Assembly (NCBI RefSeq): GCF_024166365.1
Contig: NC_064819.1
Location: 3,174,501 to 3,238,500, forward strand
Source of the DNA: Elephas maximus indicus
Taxonomy: Eukaryota; Chordata; Mammalia; Proboscidea; Elephantidae
Direction of reading: 5' to 3'
DNA length: 64,000 nt
Shown piece after piece: positions 36,139 to 47,628 of this stretch; the stretch's first letter is position 1; every line of letters begins with the position of its first letter. The notes below the pieces were generated by a model. That model searched no databases. It worked only from the letters and a program-made list of their open reading frames with translations, and had not been told where the DNA came from. The translations under genes and the position numbers were made by a program.

Positions 36139-36613
36139 TGTCTTGGTTATCTAGTGCTGCTATAACAGAAATACCACAAGTGGACGGCTTTAACAAAGAG
36201 AAATTTATTTATTCACAGAAAAGTAGGCTAAAAGTCCAAATTCAGGGCACCAGCTCCAGGGGAAGGCTTTCTCTCTCTGGTAGCCTTCTCACCAATCTTC
36301 TCCGGGACTAGGAGCTTCTCCTCACAGGGACCCCAGGTCCAAAGGATGCACTCTCCTGTTGCTGCTTTCTTGGTGGTATGAGGTCCCCTTGTCTTTCTGC
36401 TCACTTCTCTCTTATACACAAGAAATTGCCTCAAGACAAAATCCAATCCTGTAGACTGAGTCTTACCTCACTAACACAACTGCCACCCATCATCCCTCAT
36501 TAACACCATAGAGGCAGAATTTATGACATATACAAAAATCACACAATACCAGGAATCATGGCCCAGACAAACTGATACATACATTTTGGGGGGACAAAAT
36601 CCAATCCATGACA
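36139..36613 (-). mobile_element. 3' LTR of the family A provirus
   Basis: It starts TGTCATGGATTGGATTTTGT on the minus strand and ends CAAGACA. Confidence 0.85.
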
Positions 36614-37512
36614 TTCCACTCTTTGCCCCCCCAAATCACACCCTTGCAACATAAAAAACATAGTCACCCCATCATATCACAGCAAAAGTTTTAACTCCAA
36701 GTCCAAAATCCAAAAATTCCTCTTCTCTGTGAAATTTAGAACACAAGTTATCTGTTTCCAAGGGTAAAATGGCAGAACAGGCACAAGCTAGACATTTCTA
36801 TTACAAATGGGAGAAATTGGAGGAAAAAAAGGGATAACAACCACCAAGCAAGTCAGCAGAACACATTACATTAGCCCTCAAGGCTTTGAAAATAACCCTC
36901 TGTTCTTTGAGACAATTTACACAATGGCCCTGCCCTCCAGACTCTAGGTATTGGCTATATTCTCTGGATTCTGATTGGAGGCTCCTTAGCCCTGGGCTTC
37001 AGCTCTGCCTTCCAGGCCCACTAGGACAGCAATTCTGCAACCTTGGGTTTAGATGCCATTCTGCTAGTCCATCTGAGTGGTGACTTCACCCTTAGAAACA
37101 CTAGAGGCCATGGCTCTACTCTTTGAAGCCCCAGAGGTCCTTGCCATGCCTTTTGAGACTGAGGCAGCTTGGCTTCTTGTGTTCCTTGTCTCTTCAGGTT
37201 CTGCTTCCTGGTTTCTTGGCCTCTCAGCTCCTCCAGCCTCACCCCTGCATCTGCCCTGCTGGGGCAAGTGTTCCAAAGCTCTGTAGCTCCCCCAATAAGT
37301 GCCTGGAGGCACCCGGTTCTGTCAGGAAGCCTCCTACATACAGGCACTCAGCTCTCTTGCTCCATGGGTTGGTTCCAGGGCCATCTTGCACTGGTTTCCT
37401 GGTTCTGCTGCTGCTGGTCCTCTCCTGCTGCTGCTCCTGTATCCATTCACAGTTTCAAAACTGCTTCCACATTTTAGGTATCTGTTAGAGCAGCACCCCA
37501 CTCCTGGTACCA

Positions 37513-37974
37513 AATTCTGTCTCGGTTATCTAATGCTGCTACTTCAACAAAAAGAAGTTTATTTCTTCCCAGTAAAGTAGGCTAAAAGTCCAAATTCAGG
37601 GTGTCAGCTCCAGGCAAAGGCTTTCTCTCTCTGTTGACCTTCTCATCAATCTTTTCCCAGACTAGGAGCTTCACTGCACAGGGACCTTGGGTCTAAAGGA
37701 TACGCTTTGCTCCTGGCACTGCTTTCTTGGTGGCATGAGGTCATCCTGTCTTTCTGTTCACTTCTGTCTTTTATATCTCAAGAGATTGCCTCAAGACACA
37801 ATCTAATCTTGTACATTAAGTCCTGCCTCACTAACACAACTGCCACCCATCCTCCCTCATTAACATCATACAGGTAGGGTTTACAACATAGAGGAAAATC
37901 ACACAATACTGGGAATCATGGCCCAGCCAAATTGGTACACACATTTCTGGGGGTTCATAATTCAATCCATGACA
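37513..37974 (-). mobile_element. 5' LTR of the family A provirus
   Basis: It starts TGTCATGGATTGAATTATGA on the minus strand and ends GATAACCGAGACA beside the internal GAATTTGGTACC. Confidence 0.83.
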
Positions 37975-38442
37975 TACCTGCATATTGTAGCTTGTTAACA
38001 AAGTCTTCCTCCAATCCTGATGCCATGTTCTTCTTCATATAGTCCAGCTTCTCTGATTATTTGCTCAGCATGCAGATTGAATAAGTAATTCATACTTCCT
38101 ATATTTCAAAGTAAAGTAAGGGCTCAATATTTGTTGATTGATTGACATGAAGAAATGTGTTAGAGTTGTTAAATTTGCTATGATAGAGAATTAGCTCAGA
38201 CTAGTATCTGCCTATCCAATATGAGAAATTTGGCTAAATACTGAAAAGCTCCCTTAGTTATTATGACATTTTAGATTAATTATGTGTTTCCGACTGTATT
38301 TTTTAGTAGTATGCATAATTATTATTATGCTGAACAGTATTTACATGTAAATTTTTAGTAGTTCATGTAAGTGACTGAAATTAGTGATGTTTGACAACCA
38401 AAAAAATCATGTAAATTTTTTCTCTTCTCATGTCCTTACTGT

Positions 38443-38840
38443 TAGGGACTGAACTGTATTCTCCCAAAATATATGTTGGCATCCTAACCCCTATTCCTGT
38501 GGATATATTCCTGTTTGAAAATAGGACTTTCTTTGTTATGTTAACGAGACCACATCAGTGTAGGGTGAGTCCTAAACCTGATCTCTTCTGAGTTATACAA
38601 CAAGGAAATTAGAAACAGAGCAGAGCACATTATTGGAGAAGACAGATGTTGTGCGAGAATCTTCTACAAGACAAGAAACAACAAACCGCTGGGGCTACCT
38701 ACAAGGAACGAATACACATACCCAAAGCAGTTTCTCTTTCATCCAATCCCCTCCTTCTCCACCTCCTCTCCTGCCACCTAAAGGTAAACAATTTTTAGAA
38801 TTAATTTCTGGTTAATTCTTACAGTGTTTCTTATTACAAA
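38443..38840 (+). mobile_element. Possible MaLR-type LTR
   Basis: The opening TGTTAGGGACTGAACTGTAT and TCTCCCAAAATATATGTTGG resembles MST/MLT LTR starts. The 3' boundary is unclear. Confidence 0.5.
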
Positions 38841-39771
38841 TATAGACAAATTTGTACTCATATCCTTACTGCCCTTTACCTCGTCTCACAAAGATAGCAT
38901 ATTATACACACTTTTTGGCACCTTGCTTTTTTCCACTTCATCTTACCTTATAGAGATCACTCCATATCAATCCATTGTGATCACCCTCATTCTTTTTATG
39001 GCTGCCTAGTTCTTCATTGTGTGGAGACATAGAGTTTATCTAACAGGAAACTGGATGTTACAGTTTATTTAACCAGCCCCTACTGATGGGTATTTGAGTT
39101 GTTCACTCTCTTTTGTTAGTACATATAATACCTTAATGAATAACTTTGTGCATATGTCATTTTATATTTGTGCAATTATGACCTTAGAATAGATTTCTAG
39201 AAGTGGGATTGCTGGGTCAGAGATACATACAGCTGTGATCTTGATAGATATTGACAATTTTTTCCTCCAAAGGAGTTGTATCATTCTGTATTCCCATCAG
39301 CAATATATGGCAATACTTGTTTCTGCAGTTTTATCAATATATTATCAAAATTTTGTTTTTTTTTGCCAATTTTGTGGTGGGAGATATGATATCGTAGTTT
39401 AGCTTTAATTTGCATTTCTCTCCCGTTGGCTTTCTTTTTCCATGAACTGTCTGCTCAGGTGTTTTGACATGTTCATGGTTGTTGGTCTTTTTCTTCTTGA
39501 TTTCTAGGAACTCTTTATGTTTAAGGAGATGAATCATTTGGATGTAAAATTTGTTCCAAAATAGTCTTTCCTAGTTTGTCATTTGACATTTATTTATTTT
39601 TTTTATTAAAAAGTCTTTTTAAAAAATCTTCTGTAGTAAAACATCACTATTTTTAAATTATTGTCTCCAGATTTTAAGTCATAATTAAAATAGGCTTGTT
39701 CTTTACTCTCTTAGTCTGGACTCTCTAGAGAAGCAAAACCAGTAAAGCATATAAATATGTATAGATTTATA

Positions 39772-40251
39772 TCAAGGAAATGGCATTGTCTCAAGACAAT
39801 GCTGAGAACATTCCAGGTTGTCTTGTAAAGTATCTGCCTCAGACAGTGCCCCAGGCAGTGACTCAGACAAGGGGTCTTTAGTTGCAGCTGGTTTAATCTC
39901 ATTAGATGGGAGTGGAGGGGATAATGGTTTCACTGTGGAGGGTGGTCTGGCAGACAAACATGGAGTAATCTCTCCAAATGAGAGTGAGAGGGCTAGTCCT
40001 GTTGGCAGGAGTGATTCAATGGAATTTAGGAGCTCAGAGTCTCCAGCTTCCTGATTATCTGCCCTTATGTCCCCATCCCAAGCTTTAGGATCCCATTTCT
40101 TCCCGATTAATGCCCTCACTTTACCTTCAGACACTTCTCTATGCTGGCAATTGAGTTGGTGTTGTAATTCAGCCACTCTTATTATAAGACTCTGAGTTTG
40201 GTTTTCAGCAATATCAGCTCTGTTACCACAAGAAATGAAACTTTCTTTCAA
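39772..40251 (-). pseudogene. gag-like remnant of the family B provirus
   Basis: A 159-codon open frame lies in the internal region. It is hydrophilic, starting MKESFISCGNRADIAENQTQ, with a heptad-like segment (IIRVAELQHQLNCQ), a WDPKAWDGDIR block and a proline/serine-rich tail. This layout fits the end of a gag-like protein of ERVL/MaLR internal sequences, but I cannot name the family securely. The frame runs into the LTR remnant and has no partner protease or polymerase here, so it is a relic. Confidence 0.5.
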
Positions 40252-40719
40252 GGCACAAGTGGAAAATTTGAGGTCGTTTATGTGGCACTTGGGCTTTGAC
40301 TATGAAGCCCTGAGCTCATCTCTTTCTTTCACCAGTTTGTCTAGCAAAAGTAGGACAAAACAACCAGCTTCCTTATGCTCTTCATTATGAGAAAATTTTA
40401 GAAAGGTATCACACATGCATGCAGTCACCCAGAGCCTCTCCTTTCACCAATGCCTGATCTATTGGTGGTGATATTTTGCGTATTTGTATTGCCACCTCAT
40501 GCCATGGTTTAGCAGTGGCCTGTTTACTACTGGAAGCAGAGTCATCAACATCTTTAAGACTAACCAGAACTGAGAGCCAATTTAGAAAACTTATCCTTAC
40601 AATTTTCTTTCTCTAGAACCACTTTTGGTATCAAATGTCTTAGGCTGGGTTCTCTAAAAAAACTAAAAAGAGTTTTTTTTTTAGAGAAGCAAAACCAGTA
40701 AAGCACACAAATATATATA

Positions 40720-40775
40720 TAATCGACTCGATGGCACTGGGCTGGGTATAAAGAGAGAGAGAGAGATTGATTTAT
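40720..40775. repeat. Simple repeats and a SINE-tail-like scrap inside the LTR
   Basis: TA-rich and GA-rich simple text flanks ATCGACTCGATGGCACTGGG, which resembles an AfroSINE tail. Confidence 0.55.
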
Positions 40776-41309
40776 ATTAAGGAAATGGCTCATGCAGTTG
40801 TAGGTGATGGACCATCCCAAGTTTGTGGATGGGTCAGTATAGGGGCTTCTCCTGATTCATGTAGCCGCAGGGGCTGGTGAATCCAAGATTGGCATGTCAG
40901 AGAGCAGGGCTCTTGCTCACAGGCTGTGAAGATTGATGCATCCCAAGATTGGCAGGCAAGACTGCAGATAAGCTGCTAGCTCAAGTCCTAAATACCGGAG
41001 GTCAGACGAACAAGAGACAGCTGCAAGATCCATCTCAAGCAAAAAAGATCCCCGAGCCTTGCCAGAACGTCTGCTTAATTTGATGCAGGCCACAGTCCCA
41101 AGGAAACTCCCTTTCAAGTGATTTGCATCCCACAGCGATCCCATCATGGGGCTCATCACATATTGAATCTCAAAGTGACTACAACTTTATAGGACTTCCA
41201 AAACACTGAGAATCATGGCCCAGACAACTTGACACACAATCTTAAGCATCACACCTACTTTTAGGTTTTAAAAGAATAAATCCATATTTTCTTTTAGTAT
41301 TTGTGTTAA

Positions 41310-41452
41310 AAAAAAAAAAATCCGTTGCCATTGAGTCAATTCCAACTCATAGTGGCCCTGTGGGACAGAGTAGAACTTCCCCATAGCGTTTCCAAGGAGC
41401 AGCTGATGGATTCAAACTGCCAAACGTTTGGTTAACAGCCGAGTTCTTAATA
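41310..41452 (-). mobile_element. AfroSINE, head-truncated
   Basis: A-rich tail, CCGTTGCCATTGAGTCAATT, and GTTAACAGCCGAGTTCTTAA where the head would follow. Confidence 0.9.
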
Positions 41453-42370
41453 TATTTAGATACCTGATTCATTTGGAGAACTGTTTTCTTCAAATGTGCA
41501 CGTGCTTTTTGCACATTTCTCTTCCAACTTATTCCTGTGCATTCTATCTTTTTGTGCTACTGTAAGTGAAGTTTCTCTTCCACGATATCTTCTGTTTAAT
41601 AACTGTATATAAGAAAATTATTTGTTTACTTATATGAGTTTGATATCCTGCCGGTTTGCAGAAGTATTTGTTGTTTCTGGCATTTGTTCCATTGATTCTT
41701 TTGAGTTTTCCATGAATATAATCATCTATCTCATTTCTAACTACTTCTCTTACTTAATGAAATTGGCTAATCCATCCAGTAAGTTGTTAACTAATCTTGG
41801 CAATGGTGGGTATCCTTTTCTCATTTCTGAATTTAGTATGAATAACTCTAGTGTTTCCCCCAAAGAGAGATGTTGGCTTTAGGGCTGGGCTGTGTGCGTG
41901 TTTGTGTGTACAATTTTGTCAACAAATAATTTATCAACTTTTATTAAGTGAGGGTTGCTTTTTTTAAAAAAATTAGTCATGGAGATTGAATTTCATCAGA
42001 TTTATTTTTAGCATCAAGGGAGATGACCATATAATTTTTCTTTGTAAATTTAGTATTAATGGAATTCCTAGTATTTAATCATCCCTGCAAACCTGGGATA
42101 AATCCCACCTGGCCATTATATGCTTTTGGAGTCTGTGTGATATTTAAGAAATTTTCCCCTCAATATTCGTAAGTGAGATTAGGATCTGGTTTTCTTTTAT
42201 TGCAGGCCATCTTAATCATTTTAATATCAATTTTATATTCACTTCATAGGATGAATTTGGAAGTTTTCCTTTATGTTCTATGTCTGGATATTTTAAGTAA
42301 TGTTGAAATTATCTGTTCTTTAAAGGTTTGTCATAATTTTCCCTGTGAAATCATCTCTAAGTATGTTCAG

Positions 42371-43823
42371 TTGTACTTCTAGCCCAATCCAACGACCTGG
42401 GAGACTAAAAGCTCCAGGTGGTAGGAGGTAGGAAGTAGGGCTCCAGGTGCAGATGGGGAAAAGGGGTGGTTGACGGTATAATCACATCTGGGATGAAAGA
42501 GGAAAAGGGGGAGGGCAATGTGGGTGGGTGGAGGCTGTGAAAAAAGGCTGCAGGAGAAGTCTAAGCTAAGGAGAAAGGATCAGTTGCTTCTTCCCAAAGA
42601 CTTTTCTTCTGACTCTGCATTCCAACCTCTCTCCTGGTGGTCTGTCTTATTTTCACAGCTGGGAGGGCAAAGGAAATCTCCCACAGTTCACAGAATCCCT
42701 TGGAAGCCTTTGCCGGGGATCCTCAGAGTCACCTCACTGGAGGGAGCTTGTACAAACAAGAGTCAGTGATCTGACCCCCGAATTCTCCCCCTGTGCATTT
42801 GCCATGAGCCAGTTTCAGGCAACATGCCCTGTGGCTCAGTCTTATTAACAAGCCTTAGATCATAGACATTCCTTTCATGTTGAGCCTGTGATTTTCTGAG
42901 GCTGCTCTCTCCACAGCTGGCATTGGAAAGACTACCTGCCCACTGCTCAGATAACTCAGCTGCGAAGTGGCTTTTCATGGCTGTGAGGCAGATGGGGGTG
43001 AGGGCTCTTCCTGGGTCCCAGCCCTGAGCTGCCATACCCCCTCCTCTCCTTGATTTCCTGTCTCCCATGCTCTCTCAACCTTCTGTGAACTGTGCCCATT
43101 GTTCACAAAGCTACAGGAGGCAGAGATGTCCTTGTACCCTCCTGGCCACCAGGAGGCACTGGCCTACACAACAGGAAGTGGAAGCTCTTGGTTGAGAAGT
43201 TCACCGCCCTTCCTGCAGCTGCAGGGTGTTGCACTTGACCAGAGGCTAGGAAGAGGCCAGAGAAGACAGTTCTGATATCCCTGGAGCTCCCTCTTCCCCC
43301 TTCCCCAACTTCTGAGCCAAGGCACAAGTTCCCGGGACTGTGGCAGGGGAGCTGCTATGGGCTCATCTGAGGCTCAGAGGAGAGGAAGTGTGGGCTGTGG
43401 AAGGAGGTGAGGGGCCTGGTGAGTGTTTTACACTGCACTTCCCCTTTGGCCAGCAAATGAAGTCCCTTCACTTGTCCCATCCAGCGGTGTCAAGGCTAAC
43501 CAGACCTGTCCCACCCACATATTCAAAAGTCAAGTCAGAAATGGTTATGATGGCTCATTTCTGAGACTTTGAATGGAAATGTGAGTCAGCACCAGACTGA
43601 TCTTAGAGATGGGTGCTGTGGGGCTGCTAACAGTCCCAAAGGCTCAGGGTGGTGCTGGGAGACTTGGTTCAGACCCAGTCAAGCGAGGGTTCCAGGTGGA
43701 GTCCCTGTGAGAAGGCTCATAAAGGGACTTATGGAAGGTTTCCTGGGGACCCTCCTCTGTCACTGATCTCCCTTCAAGGTAGCCTGGTGCAATGGTCCAC
43801 TTTTCTGCAGGAATATGTATCCT
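42371..43823. other. Unclassified GC-richer interval upstream of TIGIT
   Basis: It is free of recognisable repeats over about 1.4 kb, which is rare here. Several open frames of 70-100 codons exist on both strands but show no domain. It could hold regulatory sequence. Confidence 0.4.
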
Positions 43824-44323
43824 TGTCTTAGTCATGTAGTGCTGCTGTAACAGAAATACCACAAGTGGATGGCTTTAACAAAGAGAAATTTATTTTCTAT
43901 TTTCTCACAGTCTAGTAGGTTTCAAGTCCAAATTCAGGGCATCGACTCCAGGGAAGGCTTTCTTTCTCTGTTGGCTCTGGAGGAAGGTCCTTGTCTTCAG
44001 TCTCCTCCTGGTTGAGGAGCTTCTCAAGAGCAGGCACCTGCTGTCCTAAGGACGCGCTCTGCTTCTGGTGCTGCTTTCTTGGTGGTATGAGGTCCCCCAC
44101 TCTCTGCTTGTTTCCCTTTCCTTTTATCTCTTGTGGTGCAGGCCACACCCCAGGGAAACTCCCTTTACCTTGGATCAGGGAGGTGACCTGAGTAAGGGTG
44201 GTGTTACAATCCCACCCTAATCCTCGCAACATAAAATTATAATCACAAAATGGATGACAAGCACATATGGCCTAACCAAGTTGTTACACACATTTTTGGA
44301 GGGACATAATTCAATCCACGACA
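43824..44323 (-). mobile_element. Solo LTR of family A, complete, exact 5-bp duplication
   Basis: Minus-strand start TGTCGTGGATTGAATTATGT and end ATGACTAAGACA over 500 bp. ATCCT lies on both sides (43819-43823 and 44324-44328). Confidence 0.92.
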
Positions 44324-44479
44324 ATCCTCATATTCTTTTATCCAACTTATAAGACAGGATGAAGTGGTCGGGTGCAACTCTGACCTTGAAGTCAGAGACC
44401 AGGTTTTAGTCCTGGCAAAATATATCACATGGATGGAGAGGGATATTCTCCTCTGATTTTCCTAACTAATTTATTATTA

Positions 44480-44660
44480 CCAATGCTACTATTGATTTAT
44501 TGACCCCCTATGTGCCAGGCACTGTGCTAAGCACCTTATCAAATATTTGCACATGAGGACACTGAGGCTTAAGAAGGCTAAGTAATTTCCTGAAGTTCAC
44601 CAGCAGGGTGGATTTGTACCCATGTTATTTCTTACTCCAGCTCATTAACACCCACCCTCA
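44480..44660 (-). repeat. MIR SINE
   Basis: TGTGCCAGGCACTGTGCTAA, GAGGACACTGAGGCTTAAGA and GGGTGGATTTGTACCCATG follow a reversed MIR. Confidence 0.75.
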
Positions 44661-46249
44661 GTTGTCCCTTAAGAACCCCTTTGATCTAAGTGGACTTGAC
44701 TGTGTTCCTCTTTGGACTGATTGCATAGAAACAAATGGAAAAACTCTTTGTTTTGTTTTAATCCAGTGTAAATTTCTTCTTTGGAATTCTCATGTATGTC
44801 AGATTGGTCTCATCCTCTATGGCTCCATCTACTTCCACTATAGAAACACAGGCTGTGAACTCTTTGTAGCCCAAACCTGCCCTGGGCTCTACTCTGACTG
44901 GCTGCTCTTGGCTGTGTCCTCTACCCTTCTCCTCGCCTTGACAACCTGTTTGAGAAATACTTCCCTGGTTCAGCCTCAGTATCCTTCCTGGGACACACAT
45001 TAGGTATCATTGCTCCTTCAGCTGACTATTGAAAATGGATAGAGGAGAAGTATCTTGATGTGAGCCTCGGAGGAGAAAATTTCGGTAGGCAGAGAGAAGT
45101 TGGTGAACACATACAGCCTAAGGGGCATGAGGATGTGTGGGTCATGGTGTAGAGTTAGGAATGGGTAGAAGTAGGGAAGGAAGGGAACCATCTGACTGAG
45201 ATGGAGCGCCCTGTAGGGGAGAAGACGGACAGGAGCCTGGAAGGTGTGGCAGCCCAGGTTCTGGGCTGGAATGAAAGGGTGGAGCACCAAGTTTAGGAAA
45301 TCCACATTCTCCTAACCCCACGGAGTTGCAGATTTCTGGGATTTAAACTGGGGAGCATGCCTAAGGTAAGCCAAAACCCCAGAGGCCAATGAATGTGGAC
45401 CCTCTCTGTCTTCTTCTCAGCCTGTGGCTTCACCAGAGAGCAAGGTTTAACTCTAAACTCCTTGAGGACAGAGGCTGGGATTGTTCATCCTAGTTTCTGC
45501 AGAACCTGGTGTTGAGCCTGGTGCTTCATAGGCACTGGGGGACGGGCAAACTATCAAAGGAAAGAAGAGAGGGAAGGAAAGAAGGAGGAAGGAAGCAAGG
45601 CAAGGACAACTGGAGGAAGGATGCGTCCACAGTAGGACCTTGTGGTGAGGTGGGAGCTCCAGACAAATGTCAACCAATCATTTCTTCAGGTCAGGCCACT
45701 GGGGCTAGTCCTTCTCTTTTTTTCTCCCAGCTCTCCTGGGAGTCACTGTACACAAGAAAAACTCATCCTTCTTGTCTCCTCTGATTCAACTGGGTTAGAG
45801 AGCTAAAACCAGAATTCTACGAAGCCTCAGTCCAGATAAACAAGACAGAAGAAATATGATTTGAGGAAAGGACTTCATTCAAGGAAGCATTGCTCTGTTT
45901 GTCCAAGATCTTTGTCCCACCCATATCTTGTTCCAAAAGTAAATGGCTCTTGCTTACTGGCTTATTAGTTCAGTTTCTGGCCCTTAAGTGCCCAAACCTA
46001 AATCTCCCTGCCATTGCAGGCCCTCCAGCAGGCTGAGCTGGCAAAGCCCAGTGAGCAGTTCCCCATCAGTAACATTGCAGATGCCTTTGAGTTCGGATGA
46101 TTAAAAAAAAAAAAAAGATGCATTAAGACAAAATTTTAAAAAAGTGCATTGACTAATAGCAATCTAAATACCAATGTATTTCTAACCACATTTTTTTTTG
46201 TTTGTTTATTTAACATGCTTCCTGTGGCTCCCAGTTGGTGTACAGCTGG
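44661..46249. other. TIGIT upstream flank
   Basis: Mostly unclassified. A possible L2 3' end lies at about 45445-45545 (CTCCTTGAGGACAGAGGCTG). A GGAA/GAAG purine-rich stretch lies at 45555-45615, and A-rich runs near 46100-46145. Confidence 0.45.
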
Positions 46250-46410
46250 TGTAATTGTTAAAAACTTTGTCTTTGACATTGTTTTTGCTGAACTTGGTTT
46301 TTCCGAGACCCTCTTTCCTCATAGGCTCGGTTTCACCCTCCCATCTGCAGTCGGCCAGTTTCAGTGGCAGAAGAGGCCACATCTGCTTCCTGTAGGCCCT
46401 GGGCAGAAGC
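46250..46410 (+). promoter_or_regulatory. Presumed 5' UTR and proximal promoter of TIGIT
   Basis: This is the sequence immediately upstream of the start codon. It is rich in C and T with several TTCCT (ETS-type, GGAA on the other strand) cores, and I see no convincing TATA box. The transcription start cannot be fixed from sequence alone. Assignment rests only on position next to exon 1. Confidence 0.35.
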
Positions 46411-46474
46411 ATGTGGTGGTATCTTCTCCTCATTTGGGCCCAGGGCCTGAGGCAGACTCTTCTTTCCACCTCAG
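46411..46474 (+). CDS. TIGIT: TIGIT exon 1: start codon and signal peptide
   Basis: The 21 complete codons give MWWYLLLIWAQGLRQTLLST plus a serine, followed by one nucleotide of the next codon. This matches the human TIGIT leader closely, including the LLLIWAQGLRQ core. The run YLLLIWA is the hydrophobic core of a cleavable signal peptide. The start has A at -3 (AGCATG), an acceptable Kozak context, and it is the only methionine aligned with the human start. The exon ends at a good donor, TCAG|GTAAGG, in phase 1. The open frame continues upstream of this ATG, but that part has no leader character and I treat it as 5' untranslated. Confidence 0.92.
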
Positions 46475-47249
46475 GTAAGGCCTAAAAATTTTGCCTGGAA
46501 CTGGGGAAGGACAGCTGGGAGCAGGGAAGAGGAGAGCAAGGCTGAATACAGCGTGGAGAGCAGAGGGCTCAGGCAGGGAAGGCCGAGAGAGAAGACCACA
46601 TCAGTTTGAGGGAAGAAAACACTCTGTTTTCAGAGTCCTGTATGCTGTCTCGTGAGAAAAGGCAGTTTCTGAGAATGAGGCTTAATCCTTTTCTGGGAGG
46701 CAGGTGATGGACTTTGAGAACCCTCGGAGTTGGGGGACTGACTGGCTGACCCAGAAAGAAGCCGGGGAAGAGAAAGAGACTAAGGAGAAATGGGCGGTTT
46801 TTGCTTACAGACGTTTGCTTCTGTTCACCTCCTTTCTTCCTCCTCTTAGTCTGTCCTTGGGGCTAGAAAACAGGAACCTTCCAGGAAAACACTGCAAGTA
46901 GTTCTCTGGGGATAAAAAAAAAAAGTATCTTCTTTACAGGTTCCAGACATTCTACCATTAGAGATGGAACTCATGTTAAATTCATCTCCTTCTATGCTAG
47001 AAATTGTAAACAAATGTCCCTGAGGGAGGACACAAATATTTAAAAACTGTAGTATAAATAAATACATTTTTATGTTGCTTTCTGAGGCATCTGAGGGCAG
47101 AGAGGTGCTTAAAGGATACTGGGGGTGATAAACACTGAAGAGGGTGGTTTTGCCTGGGAGAAACAGTTTTTCCTCCAGCCTCTTTTTCCCTTGGATTTCT
47201 TGGCTTTTCTGAACCCTTTTTTTAAACACCCTCAATGACAATCAGCCAA

Positions 47250-47425
47250 ATGTTGTTAGATGCCCTTGAGTTGATTTTGACTCACAGCAACCCAACATGA
47301 CGGTGCAGAACTGCCCCATAGGGTTTTCTAGATTATAATCTTAACGGGAGCAGATCACCAGCTCTTTCTCCTGTGGAACCTCTGGGTGGGCTCAAGCCAA
47401 ACACTTAACTGTCTCGCCACCCAAA
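47250..47425 (-). mobile_element. AfroSINE, diverged
   Basis: TGTTGTTAGATGCCCTTGAG, GGGTTTTCTAGATTATAATC and GTCTCGCCACCCA. Confidence 0.82.
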
Positions 47426-47628
47426 AACCAAACCCGTTGCTATCAAGTTGATTCCAACTCATAGCGGCCCTATAGGACAGAGTGGAGATGCCCCCATTAG
47501 GGTTTCCAAGGCTGTAATCTTTATGAGAATAGATTTCCACATCTTTCTCCCTTGGAGCAGCTGGTGAGTTCAAAACACCAACCTTTTGGTTAGCAGCTGA
47601 GTGCTTAACCATTGTACCATCCAAATAG
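47426..47628 (-). mobile_element. AfroSINE (intermediate type)
   Basis: ACCCGTTGCTATCAAGTTGA, the block GGCTGTAATCTTTATGAGAA and GTACCATCCAA. Confidence 0.9.

Larger units (their letters stand above)
36139..37974 (-). mobile_element. Small MaLR/ERVL-type provirus: LTR-internal-LTR
   Basis: Two family A LTRs (36139-36613 and about 37513-37974) enclose about 0.9 kb. In minus orientation the right LTR is 5'. It is followed by GAATTTGGTACCAGGAGTGG, the primer-site context typical of this class as I recall it. A purine run AAAGAGTGGAA precedes the left LTR. The inside has no long frame with protein similarity, so the element is non-autonomous or degraded. The flanks CATCT and TACCT, with the RTE text continuing GCATAT, are a diverged target duplication. 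Confidence 0.85.
34908..38093 (-). mobile_element. RTE LINE copy 5 in three pieces
   Basis: The pieces 34908-35270, 35719-36138 and 37975-38093 are collinear with the other minus copies. They run from the TGCTGTCAAATTGGTTCTGA tail to the GATTATTTGCTCAGCATGCA motif of the RT region. The gaps hold a solo LTR (35271-35718) and a provirus (36139-37974). Confidence 0.92.
39707..41253 (-). mobile_element. ERVL/MaLR-like family B provirus with one LTR almost deleted
   Basis: The right LTR (about 40637-41253) is the 5' LTR in minus orientation. It is followed by CATTTGATACCAAAAGTGG, a primer-site context like that of the other provirus. Internal sequence runs to about 39784, then only a 77-bp piece of the 3' LTR remains (39707-39783). 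The flanks TTTAC (39702-39706) and CCTAC (41254-41258) suggest a target duplication. Confidence 0.8.
38850..42370 (-). mobile_element. Old L1 fragment interrupted by provirus and SINE
   Basis: ATTTCTAGAAGTGGGATTGC then TGGGTCAGAG near 39190 is L1 3' sequence in reverse. GGCAATGGTGGGTATCCTTT near 41799 and ATCATCCCTGCAAACCTGGG near 42079 match reversed L1 ORF2. It is too decayed for any frame. The insertion at 39707-41253 separates the parts. Confidence 0.7.

Noticed and set aside
37021..37580. Several overlapping open frames of 70-120 codons
   Set aside because: They lie within the provirus interior and LTR and occur on both strands; low-complexity Pro/Ser/Leu content.
44608..45003. 131-codon open frame on the + strand
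   Set aside because: Its start overlaps a MIR and it has no domain or conserved feature; probably chance.
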